Shown here one piece after another: positions 9,101-15,328 of a stretch of DNA of 24,487 bases. Under the pieces are notes generated by a model that was not told where the DNA came from, made no database searches, and worked only from the letters and a program-made list of their open reading frames with translations. The stretch covers positions 1 through 24,487 of the forward strand of contig CAZOCP010000010.1 of the NCBI GenBank assembly GCA_964578345.1, written 5' to 3'. The number at the start of each line of letters is the position of its first letter. Positions within the stretch are counted from its first letter, which is position 1. The stretch comes from VGKP01 sp964578345. Its GTDB lineage: Archaea > Nanobdellota > Nanobdellia > Pacearchaeales > GW2011-AR1. Made by a program: the position numbers and the translations under genes.

Positions 9101-11152
9101 TATAGTGTTGTATTAGATATAAATGGAACTGATACTGGAAGTGCATGGTTTAATGTTTTATCTTTCTATACTGAAACGCAGCCAGTTGATAGAAATGGGT
9201 CTACTTATAGATATAGTATTAAAGGCAACCAGCCTATGTACTTTAATATAACGGCAACAAAAAACTATAAAACATCTTTTACTTATAACGGCTCTAGTTA
9301 CCGTTATAACACTTCTGATTATGTGAATGCAACTATTGATTCTATGACATTAAGAACTTGGGATCAAACAACTCAGCTCTCTTATGAATATACTTATCCG
9401 ACCCAGGTAAATGCAACATTTAGAAATGCAAGCGGGTTCTTTACTCCTAATGTTACTGGAAATGGTTTGCTTAATGTTACATATTTGAATGGTTCTTGGC
9501 CAAGCGGCTGGTATTCAGGGGAGATTATCCTGCGGAATGTAGATAATGAAACAGCTACAGGATGGCTATGGTTTAGTGTTAAGCCATTTAGAGTTCAGTT
9601 GTCTTCGAGCACTTATAATGTTGACAGCGACCAATGTATAAATTCAACTGTTAATGTGTATGATCCTGACTGGTCATCTTCGACTATTTTAACAGGCAAT
9701 TATTCAATCATTAAGGTCTATGAGCAAATATGGTCTGGCTCTGGAAATTCATTTACAACATATACTAACTTTACTAATAGCTCATTTAATGCAACTGCTA
9801 ATGTAACTTTCTGTCCTAATAATGGAGAATGGGGAACAGGCAACTGGGGAGGGTATCATTCTCTTAATGTAGTTGTGAAAGATAATGTCCAAAATGATAC
9901 AGAAGCTGGCTGGCTTTCTTTTAGGACAACTCCATTCCAAATAACTTGGGGTTCTGTGCAAGGAGGAACAAATAAAGCTACAAATGCAAATATTACTGTT
10001 CAAGTTAATCTAAGCAAATCCACAGGAGGATCAGCGAGCGGCAATCTAACTAATGTGTATCAGTGGAGATATGATTCATCTACCCAATATAGCGGAACTA
10101 AAGAGTCTTATGTATTTAAGGTGGGCAATTGTTGGTCAAATGTATCTGGCCAATGTAATGTAACTGGTGTACAAAATGTAACTATACACCCGCCAAGTGG
10201 AGGATGGAAAGTCGGCTATAATTACCTAAACGCAGAATGGACTAAAGTGACAGATTCAACATCTAAGATAGAAGATTGGAGTGGAGTTTATCTTGAAGGA
10301 AGAGAGACATATAATGGATATTATAATAATGTCGACACGAATGGAAACTGGAAGTATCACTTTAATAATACTGAAAATATTACAATAAAGATTTATGTAA
10401 GAGATTCAAGCTATAGTTCTGCGCCAGTCAATATCACGAATGTACAATATGGATTTTCCGGGCAAAGCTGTTATGGGGAATGGTGCAAGTCGTATACGAG
10501 TGCAACTTGGGGGCTTGTTGGAGGAGGAGTTCAAACAGCAGGAGATGGAAGTGCGACATTAAATATTAAAGCTCCGAGCGGAGGATGGTCAAATGGAGAA
10601 TATGGAATAAAAGCAAGTGTATCGGGTAGTGCAGGAACTGCGACAATTACGGGAGGCACTGTAAAGATAAGAAATGCCAGCGCGTTAAATATTACTGCTG
10701 TTACCCTACCTGCCAACAATGCTACTTATAATGTTACCACAACTGCATTAACTTGGAATATCACGACAAATAAGAATGCGCAGTGTTCTGTTTCTGCTTA
10801 TAATTATAATAATTTCCAAAATTATTTTTGTTCGGGATGGAATACCACTGATGCATCGAATGGTTCTTTAACTTCACAGACTTTAGGAGCATGCAATACT
10901 ACTTTATACAGCTATAATGGAACAACTTACTATAATGAGTATATCTCTGATAGTTATAAATCAACATACAACGGCACAGCTTCTACATGGGGGTATGGCT
11001 CGAGTGGTTTGGTAACTGGAGGAACAACACATCGTTATAGCTTTAATACGACAGATTGGCCGAAATCTCAACATTATGGATTATATATGTATTGTTATGA
11101 TACTGATTCTTATAGTAGAAGTTCAATTGCGGCTTTCAAGGTGGTAGCATAA
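6134..11152 (+). CDS. Giant secreted repeat protein (S-layer or adhesin-like)
   Basis: This 1,672-residue protein has a signal peptide at about 1-35 (KAGKLLVSFIVLFAFMQYADA) and no C-terminal membrane helix. It is rich in Asn, Ser, Thr, Gly and Tyr, with dozens of N-x-S/T sequons. It is built of tandem beta domains of roughly 115-145 residues, each ending in a pattern like GWYxxxL...GxAWFxVxxF. Examples are encoded near 8668-8763, 9094-9168, 9502-9590 and 9846-9935. Paired Cys residues recur (for example MPIECSTLGC). The C-terminal domain (about 1520-1672) has several Cys and ends FKVVA. It may form the surface layer or a large fibre held by the anchored proteins encoded on either side. Its stop overlaps the next start (TAATG, 11150-11154). 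The surface role is inference from architecture and size. Confidence 0.8.
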   Translation: MQKRAIEKNDILGKAGKLLVSFIVLFAFMQYADANYYIADFSFAVPDSVFSINDTIIPLKGSLSQANYSDNGTLASASTGVNGASINLTIENQTRGFVSNYTLITDSSGNFYSNSSFNRSARTISVPQTIGEYFILASYIDPNSAKWFSELAIKVINQSVDILRISSEKAVYNPSESVTVNIEAVKQLGDKVLYVSNVTVNGSLRNSSLAIISSLNCTTGTTGRCTTNVTAPSTYGQYVLELENYKAFNSFIVVPFSFNIYMKDELGKTRKNVYALNEQGRVEVSIANASNSDIYTFSGYIVDSSGNVVKTIDSTTLNSNNSFANSFLFTVDALTFGYKSYRATVTVTKSGDGSIAASTSFEVQDWDISFNKRTTASGFEYEYSSFPNRTIFFEVYPTFRSNGSVIQGLNYTFFTINTKDSLGNIVGKTNLTWNATCAKEGCYQFSINTSTIPGRYAVSVTLANAGSIQTRTQTINVISGVLTAQSTDKDGIIKELFGTNEGIYISLNTYNNTANQFNLSDAEIFSIRYMNGSEITYTQVNNFTGVNSSNGILEWAWNITSQRLKLDTPKTGGTYTIFIFGDNKTYGTSARVIINPYDVCMSPKDTPGSVTSGYYYVWQFKTSDTIYFEIKITQANNPTGKASALNNSNSGNSTLGGVGSACTIDTATKQVVNNATITIGEVRNTITGSIQNINSTSSSCQASDNSGSYTCTLKPLSKWEGGVNGATFNIKGIDGTVGIASGRFEARAFYLYGYPSSWQNGPSSNISLTIRLYEAGGNWWGGGGSGGLSGSVTLKKVEYMGREGEWVWPPVDSGYNASNISAATVTSGSATITVPVNQTQTGLWKTGYYRAILHATTASGDTDYGYAWFGIKSWDVYGMPIECSTLGCNYKSYFNSRENITFYVKISQAGDYSYNAQAGQSLGGNVTISVKKLQDCRTWPCKELNSSDYVSTSITVNESSPWYWNANNQNQSKYLISINSTKSKWNTGWYSVVLDINGTDTGSAWFNVLSFYTETQPVDRNGSTYRYSIKGNQPMYFNITATKNYKTSFTYNGSSYRYNTSDYVNATIDSMTLRTWDQTTQLSYEYTYPTQVNATFRNASGFFTPNVTGNGLLNVTYLNGSWPSGWYSGEIILRNVDNETATGWLWFSVKPFRVQLSSSTYNVDSDQCINSTVNVYDPDWSSSTILTGNYSIIKVYEQIWSGSGNSFTTYTNFTNSSFNATANVTFCPNNGEWGTGNWGGYHSLNVVVKDNVQNDTEAGWLSFRTTPFQITWGSVQGGTNKATNANITVQVNLSKSTGGSASGNLTNVYQWRYDSSTQYSGTKESYVFKVGNCWSNVSGQCNVTGVQNVTIHPPSGGWKVGYNYLNAEWTKVTDSTSKIEDWSGVYLEGRETYNGYYNNVDTNGNWKYHFNNTENITIKIYVRDSSYSSAPVNITNVQYGFSGQSCYGEWCKSYTSATWGLVGGGVQTAGDGSATLNIKAPSGGWSNGEYGIKASVSGSAGTATITGGTVKIRNASALNITAVTLPANNATYNVTTTALTWNITTNKNAQCSVSAYNYNNFQNYFCSGWNTTDASNGSLTSQTLGACNTTLYSYNGTTYYNEYISDSYKSTYNGTASTWGYGSSGLVTGGTTHRYSFNTTDWPKSQHYGLYMYCYDTDSYSRSSIAAFKVVA

Positions 11153-12645
11153 TGAAGAATATCAAAAAAACGATGTGCCACCTCGCCTTAAAAGGCGAGG
11201 TTTGTGATAGGCACTCGTTTCTTCAAAAACTTTCAGTTTTTGAGGCCTCAAGAACTTCGTTCTTGAAGTTTGGATGCTCAGGAATGCAGCGCCCTAAGGG
11301 GCGCGGTTTTCACAGCATTCCTGACATAAAAAAAGTTATTTTATATGCTGGAATTTTAATCTTCTTTTTAATACCTTATGTAAATGCTGCTGCTGATTTT
11401 GATGTAACTACTTTTTCATGTACGCCATCTGAAGTTGCAATTAATGACGTTTTTTCCTGCACTGCACAAATTAAGAATAATGGCGATGTTGCAGGATCTG
11501 TGAATGAACTTAGATTATATCCAGATGTAAATGCATGGCTTGAACAATCAAATTACTTACAAAATTCAGGAACAAGCGTCAGTCCCGGGCAGAATACCGA
11601 AGTCACTTTCAGCAGTATGAGAGCAACAAAATCTGGAAACAACGGCTTTGCACGCATCACTCTTGATAATGAAGATGATACTTATGTGTCTGATAATAAT
11701 ATAAAAGAAAATGTAGTTGATGTTAGTGTAACAACAACTAATTCTGCGACGAGCAAGGCATCTGGGCAGACTTTCACTACAACTCCAGAAGTAACGGCTG
11801 GAGGAATAATTGATGTAACTCTTACTTTTACTGTTGATTCAGGTGGATGTACAATTAATAATCAAAATTCTCAAAAATCAACTACAAATTTGAATCATCA
11901 GCAGAAATGGACTCCTTCTGCATGGACTGTTACAATGGGGACTAGCGGCAATTGCCAATTTACGTTAACTGCGGCGGCGACAGGAGACGGCGGAGTGGCT
12001 TCAAAAAGTGTTTCTATAAGTAATACGGTGACATGTTCAAATTGTGTTACATCTTCCGGGAGTTCTAGCAAGGGGGGGGGAGGTGGCGGCGCTGGAGGAA
12101 AAGAAGCAAAAACAACTTTTTCAGCTGGCAAGCTTACGACAAGTGTTCAGCAAGAGCTGAAAAAAGATGAAAGTCTTGGATTTACTTTTGGAAAAGAAGA
12201 CCATGTTTTGAGCGTAATTAATTTAACTGAAACGACAGCAATAATAACTATAGAAAGCACAAAAAAGACTCTGACATTTACTGTTGGAGAAGAGAAAAGC
12301 GTTGATATAACTGATGACAGAAAGAATGATATTACAATCAGACTTAAATCTATTAATATTATAACTAAAAAGGCCCTGTTTATTATTACGCCTCTTTATA
12401 TTCCTGAAGATTCTGAAAGCAGTGAAAAAGACTCTGAAGAATCTACTGGAATAATAGGAGAAGAAGCAGGAGAAAAAAGCAGAGATGAAACTGCTGGAAA
12501 AGGCACAGGCTCTAAATCATTAATAATAATTATTGTTTCTGTTTTGGCAGTTATAATTATTGCTGGAATTATTTATTTCTTTTGGAAGAAAGGCAAGGAA
12601 AAAATATTCCAGAGATCTGTGAGAGTTAAGTCTTTTAAGAATTGA
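11152..12645 (+). CDS. C-terminally anchored surface protein carrying an in-frame mobile-repeat insertion
   Basis: As read, the protein has 497 residues. The start overlaps the giant gene's stop, so translation coupling is likely. Residues 1-6 (MKNIKK) are followed by 55 residues encoded by a hairpin repeat. IKKVILYAGILIFFLIPYVNAAA then gives the signal peptide core. Removing 165 bp restores MKNIKKVILYAG, a normal signal peptide. Mature parts are a CARDB-like beta domain (about 80-170), a second beta domain with cysteines, a Gly linker encoded by a 9-G run (about residue 307), a C-terminal GEEKS-type domain (about 335-415) shared with the 5443 protein, an acidic stretch, and a transmembrane helix (about 456-478) with a basic tail. 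ATG 11284, inside the insertion, is an alternative start. It probably anchors the giant neighbour, by inference. Confidence 0.8.
   Translation: MKNIKKTMCHLALKGEVCDRHSFLQKLSVFEASRTSFLKFGCSGMQRPKGRGFHSIPDIKKVILYAGILIFFLIPYVNAAADFDVTTFSCTPSEVAINDVFSCTAQIKNNGDVAGSVNELRLYPDVNAWLEQSNYLQNSGTSVSPGQNTEVTFSSMRATKSGNNGFARITLDNEDDTYVSDNNIKENVVDVSVTTTNSATSKASGQTFTTTPEVTAGGIIDVTLTFTVDSGGCTINNQNSQKSTTNLNHQQKWTPSAWTVTMGTSGNCQFTLTAAATGDGGVASKSVSISNTVTCSNCVTSSGSSSKGGGGGGAGGKEAKTTFSAGKLTTSVQQELKKDESLGFTFGKEDHVLSVINLTETTAIITIESTKKTLTFTVGEEKSVDITDDRKNDITIRLKSINIITKKALFIITPLYIPEDSESSEKDSEESTGIIGEEAGEKSRDETAGKGTGSKSLIIIIVSVLAVIIIAGIIYFFWKKGKEKIFQRSVRVKSFKN
11163..11325. repeat. Multi-hairpin mobile repeat, copy 1 (163 bp, in-frame in a gene)
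   Basis: It runs from CAAAAAAACGATG to CCTGAC and is flanked on both sides by AT. Visible stems are 11175-11179/11210-11214 enclosing 11181-11189/11192-11200, then 11223-11231/11235-11243 (loop TTC), 11248-11255/11259-11266 (loop TTC), and 11278-11286/11316-11324 enclosing 11289-11294/11299-11304. Counting one AT as target duplication, the insertion is 165 bp, exactly 55 codons, with no stop in the host frame. It is homologous to the copies at 12752 and 13251 in all unpaired segments, but differs in stem sequence. Confidence 0.9.
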
Positions 12646-12751
12646 TCAAATTTTTCTGTTCAATCAACGGTATCAAGTCTTAATCAATATCCTCTAAATT
12701 ATTAATTGCTACAATTTATTTTAATGAGCTCAATGCCTTTATTATCGAGAT

Positions 12752-12968
12752 CAAAAAAACGATGCGCCACCTCGCCTTAAACCTCGAGGACTCTTGTCCT
12801 CGATGGCAGTCAAGAATTGGAAATTCTTGATGAGGCGAGGTTTGTGACGGGCACTCGTTTCTTCAAAAACTGAAAGTTTTTGAGGCCTCAAGAACTTCGT
12901 TCTTGAAGTTTGGATGTTCAAGGAACCACCACACCTTGAAAGGTGTGGTTTTCGTCAAGTTCCTTGAC
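12752..12968. repeat. Multi-hairpin mobile repeat, copy 2 (217 bp)
   Basis: It has the same ends as copy 1 and is also flanked by AT. Its first stem (12770-12776/12834-12840) encloses an extra module of two hairpins: 12784-12791/12796-12803 and 12810-12818/12822-12830. Further stems are 12863-12871/12875-12883 (loop GAA), 12888-12895/12899-12906 (loop TTC), and 12918-12926/12959-12967 enclosing 12928-12936/12941-12949. The extra module contains TGA TGA in the frame that is open in copy 1. It lies about 105 bp after the surface operon and about 60 bp from the tRNA-Leu 3' end. Confidence 0.9.
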
Positions 12969-13027
12969 ATTATAATTTTCTTATGCTTTTCTTTTTCAAG
13001 CGGCTAGACAATGAATTATCTAAAAAT

Positions 13028-13110
13028 GCGGAAGGTAGGAATCGAACCTACGCAGGCACTAAGCCACTGCCACCTCAAGGCAGCCCATTTGACCGCTCTG
13101 GCACTCCCGC
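13028..13110 (-). tRNA. tRNA-Leu (anticodon GAG)
   Basis: Read on the minus strand this gives an 83-nt class II tRNA. The acceptor stem GCGGGAG pairs with CTTCCGC, with one G-U. The anticodon stem CTGCC/GGCAG encloses the loop TTGAGGT, giving anticodon GAG (leucine codons CUC and CUU). A long variable arm (GGC...GCC), typical of tRNA-Leu, and a T arm GTAGG-TTCGATT-CCTAC follow. The 3' CCA is not encoded, as is common in archaea. A T5 run directly follows the 3' end and could end transcription. There is no intron. The gene sits between two near-identical hairpin repeats. Confidence 0.95.
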
Positions 13111-13134
13111 TTATTTTTAAATTATCCAAGATAA

Positions 13135-13146
13135 TTTTTAAATATA
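13135..13146 (-). promoter_or_regulatory. TATA box for tRNA-Leu
   Basis: On the minus strand this reads TATATTTAAAAA and is centred about 30 bp upstream of the tRNA 5' end at 13110. An 8-bp hairpin (13119-13137, loop CAA) lies between it and the tRNA. Confidence 0.5.
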
Positions 13147-13250
13147 TGGTATAAGATAGCTTTGTTAACTTAACGGGTGTTTGACTCTATAAGATTCTAA
13201 AAGGTTTATCGATAACTTAGGAAACTACCCGATTGTTTTTACCACTAAAT

Positions 13251-13467
13251 CAAAAAAACGATGCGCCACCTCGCCTTAAACCTCGAGGACTTTTGTCCTC
13301 GATGGCAGTCAAGAATTGGAAATTCTTGATGAGGCGAGGTTTGTGACGGGCACTCGTTTCTTCAAAAACTGAAAGTTTTTGAGGCCTCAAGAACTTCGTT
13401 CTTGAAGTTTGGATGTTCAAGGAACCACCACACCTTGAAAGGTGTGGTTTTCGTCAAGTTCCTTGAC
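13251..13467. repeat. Multi-hairpin mobile repeat, copy 3 (217 bp)
   Basis: It is a direct repeat of copy 2, offset by 499 bp, and I see one substitution in 217 bp (C at 12793, T at 13292), which falls in a hairpin loop. Both ends are again flanked by AT. It ends about 20 bp before the TATA region of the gene at 13525. Confidence 0.9.
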
Positions 13468-13487
13468 ATAATTATATTTAAGCGATA

Positions 13488-13496
13488 TATTTAAAT
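13488..13496 (+). promoter_or_regulatory. TATA box for the 13525 gene
   Basis: TATTTAAAT is centred about 33 bp before ATG 13525, predicting a very short leader. Confidence 0.5.
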
Positions 13497-13524
13497 TTAA
13501 AAATACTGATTCTTATCTTTTTTC

Positions 13525-14181
13525 ATGTCAAAAAGAATACCTGAAGAGAAAAAGAAAGAAGTTCAAAGATTATATGAAAAAGGGATATCAATGAAAGATA
13601 TAGCTGGGCGAACAGGAATTTCTTATTATTCTGTTTACGGATTAACAAGACTAAGACAAAGAACAAATCCAGAAACAAAAAAGCCATATAGGTCTCGAGG
13701 CGAATATGATGACTATCAAGCAAGGCAAAGGACTAATCCAGAAACAGATAAGTCATATAGGTCTAAAAGCGAATATGATGACTATCTAGCAAGGCAAAGG
13801 ACTAATCCAGAAACAGATATGCTATTTGAATCTTTAAGGGAATATTTAGATTTTAGAGCTAGACAAAGAACAAATCCAGAAACAAATAGGCCATTTAAAT
13901 CTTCTAGGGAATTGCGAGATTATAATGCTAGACAAAGGAGCCAAAAAGAAAGAAATAGAGAATTAAGTGATTTTGTAAAAAGAAGATTAAAATGGATAGG
14001 TCTAAATCAAAATTGGCTCGCTGAGAAAATTGGCGTTTCTAGGCAAGCAGTTAGTTTATATGTTGCAGGTAAATCTATACCTAAAGGTGAAAATTTAAGA
14101 AATTTGCTATTAGCCCTAGATATTAAGAAGTCAACCAAGTTACCAAAGAGTTTAAAAAATTTAGTTAACGAAAAATTATAG
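13525..14181 (+). CDS. Two-HTH DNA-binding protein with four RQRTNPET repeats
   Basis: This protein has 218 residues. Residues 5-42 form a helix-turn-helix resembling resolvase or transposase-type HTHs (EVQRLYEKGISMKDIAGRTGIS). Residues 44-135 are four tandem 23-residue repeats, each starting RQRTNPET and usually continuing with S-x-x-E-Y-x-D-Y. A fifth, degenerate start (RQRSQKER) follows at 136. Residues about 152-200 are a Cro/XRE-type HTH (LNQNWLAEKIGVSRQAVSLYVAGKS). The repeats are highly charged and near-identical in repeats 1-2, suggesting recent expansion. Similar repeats occur, from memory, in other DPANN proteins of unknown function. It could bridge or spool DNA through HTHs at both ends. 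It is preceded directly by hairpin-repeat copy 3, but any functional link is speculation. Confidence 0.75.
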   Translation: MSKRIPEEKKKEVQRLYEKGISMKDIAGRTGISYYSVYGLTRLRQRTNPETKKPYRSRGEYDDYQARQRTNPETDKSYRSKSEYDDYLARQRTNPETDMLFESLREYLDFRARQRTNPETNRPFKSSRELRDYNARQRSQKERNRELSDFVKRRLKWIGLNQNWLAEKIGVSRQAVSLYVAGKSIPKGENLRNLLLALDIKKSTKLPKSLKNLVNEKL

Positions 14182-14328
14182 CTCATTACTCTTATAGATT
14201 AACTCTAACCATTTATTTTTACATCTGTAAGTTCTTTTTTAGTTCGGGCTAAGTGAAGTTTCAATCCAAAAGGAAGACAATCCGGCTTTGCGTGCTTATT
14301 TTGACTTATGACGCAATTTATAAAACGC

Positions 14329-14356
14329 AAACACTTCTCTGATATGAGAAGTGTTT
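14329..14356. other. 11-bp perfect hairpin in the 14182-14425 gap
   Basis: AAACACTTCTC (14329-14339) pairs perfectly with 14346-14356 across a 6-nt loop. It lies between the convergent 13525 and rpoD genes. A T-run follows at about 14373-14382 on the plus strand, so it may help terminate the + gene. The remainder of this 244-bp gap shows no gene. Confidence 0.45.
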
Positions 14357-14425
14357 CCTAAGTAAAGAATAACTTTTTTTTTATTAAGAGAAGCATATCA
14401 AAAGCAATAGATTAATAATATTGAT

Positions 14426-15124
14426 TTATTTAAGTGCTTTTTCAAGTTCGTCTAGATTATCTTCCAGTGCATCAACAGATTTTATAAAGATATCTTTTGC
14501 AGAAAGAGAGCCATATGATTCTATAATAAATAAAATTTCCTGTGAGTCTTTTATTGATTCTGCACTTCTCTCTTCAATTACTTTCATTTCTGCATCACTC
14601 AAATCACAAATCCATTTGGCTCCATTCTTTTCAGGCTTAATAAGCCCATATTTTGATTTTTGTATAATGGCATCAATTTCAGGAGAAGATTTTATTTCTG
14701 ATAATAGACGGTAATAACATAATCCCGGAATGTATTTAGCATGCACAATGCCTTTTCCAAGAGTTGCTGTCGCTACTAATTCAAGCTTCTGATCCTCTGA
14801 TAAAATAGTTATTGGTATCTTTGGATAAATAATATCTGCTGCGCCATTTAAATCTTCTGCATAAACAGTGCATGGGCCTGTTTTTGAAAGTTTCATATCT
14901 ATCTTTGTTTTTTCTGACATTGATTTTTCTGTTCTTAATGGAATAAGGCCTACGCGGTGCGCTAGAACCTCGTCATAAAGTGCAGAATCATTTTTGTAAA
15001 TTTCTACTTCGTCAATTGCCAAAACAGGAACCTCGGCAATACTTCTGCGCAAAACATTCGCAAGACTTTCGTTCGCATCCATGCGAAAGACAAGTTTCTC
15101 CGGGGTTTTCTGAATTATTTCCAT
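14426..15124 (-). CDS. rpoD: DNA-directed RNA polymerase subunit D (Rpo3)
   Basis: This 232-residue protein is the archaeal counterpart of bacterial alpha and eukaryotic Rpb3, part of the assembly platform with subunit L. The N-terminal dimerization region has the typical FRMDANESLANVLRRSIAEVPVLAIDEVEIYKN and ALYDEVLAHRVGLIPL. The insert domain runs about residues 60-170, and the final helix (SLSAKDIFIKSVDALEDNLDELEKALK) completes the dimerization region. The cysteines do not form the CxxC-type clusters of Fe-S-bearing archaeal D subunits, so no cluster is expected. In many archaea rpoD directly follows rps11. Here it stands alone, about 3.1 kb away, with its own TATA box. Confidence 0.95.
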   Translation of the reverse strand: MEIIQKTPEKLVFRMDANESLANVLRRSIAEVPVLAIDEVEIYKNDSALYDEVLAHRVGLIPLRTEKSMSEKTKIDMKLSKTGPCTVYAEDLNGAADIIYPKIPITILSEDQKLELVATATLGKGIVHAKYIPGLCYYRLLSEIKSSPEIDAIIQKSKYGLIKPEKNGAKWICDLSDAEMKVIEERSAESIKDSQEILFIIESYGSLSAKDIFIKSVDALEDNLDELEKALK

Positions 15125-15145
15125 TATATGATATAAAAAAGATGA

Positions 15146-15154
15146 CTTTTAAAT
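15146..15154 (-). promoter_or_regulatory. TATA box for rpoD
   Basis: On the minus strand this reads ATTTAAAAG, centred about 26 bp upstream of the rpoD ATG, consistent with a leaderless mRNA. It shows that rpoD is transcribed independently of rps11. Confidence 0.55.
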
Positions 15155-15231
15155 GTTTAGACTCTTCGAATTTGAAAGAAAAATTGGTTTTTTAAATACT
15201 TCGGATTTGAATTTTTAGATCTTGCTAATTT

Positions 15232-15261
15232 TAATTATTCCAATCAGCTCGGGAATAATTA
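15232..15261. other. 10-bp inverted repeat between rpoD and the Janus-like gene
   Basis: TAATTATTCC (15232-15241) pairs with 15252-15261 across a 10-nt loop. It lies downstream of the minus-strand gene ending at 15329. No U-tract follows on either strand, so it is not a convincing terminator. Confidence 0.35.
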
Positions 15262-15328
15262 TTATTACCTGCAGTTTTTGGCTATTCATTTTTGTAAGGG
15301 TGAATTGTTTTGTCATTTTATTTCTTTG

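Noticed and set aside
11163..11325. Group I or group II self-splicing intron in the 11152 gene
   Set aside because: At 163 bp it is too short for a usual group I core. It lacks the group II GTGYG start and a domain V-like hairpin, and the ends do not match intron boundaries. Splicing by another route is not excluded.
11163..13467. CRISPR array
   Set aside because: Only three long copies exist, at uneven spacing, with internal hairpins and no short regular repeat-spacer pattern or cas genes.
14240..14400. C/D-box or other small RNA gene
   Set aside because: A TATA-like TTTATAAA (14317-14324), a hairpin and a T-run are present, but no paired C/D boxes or other family signatures are seen. A simple terminator region explains it better.
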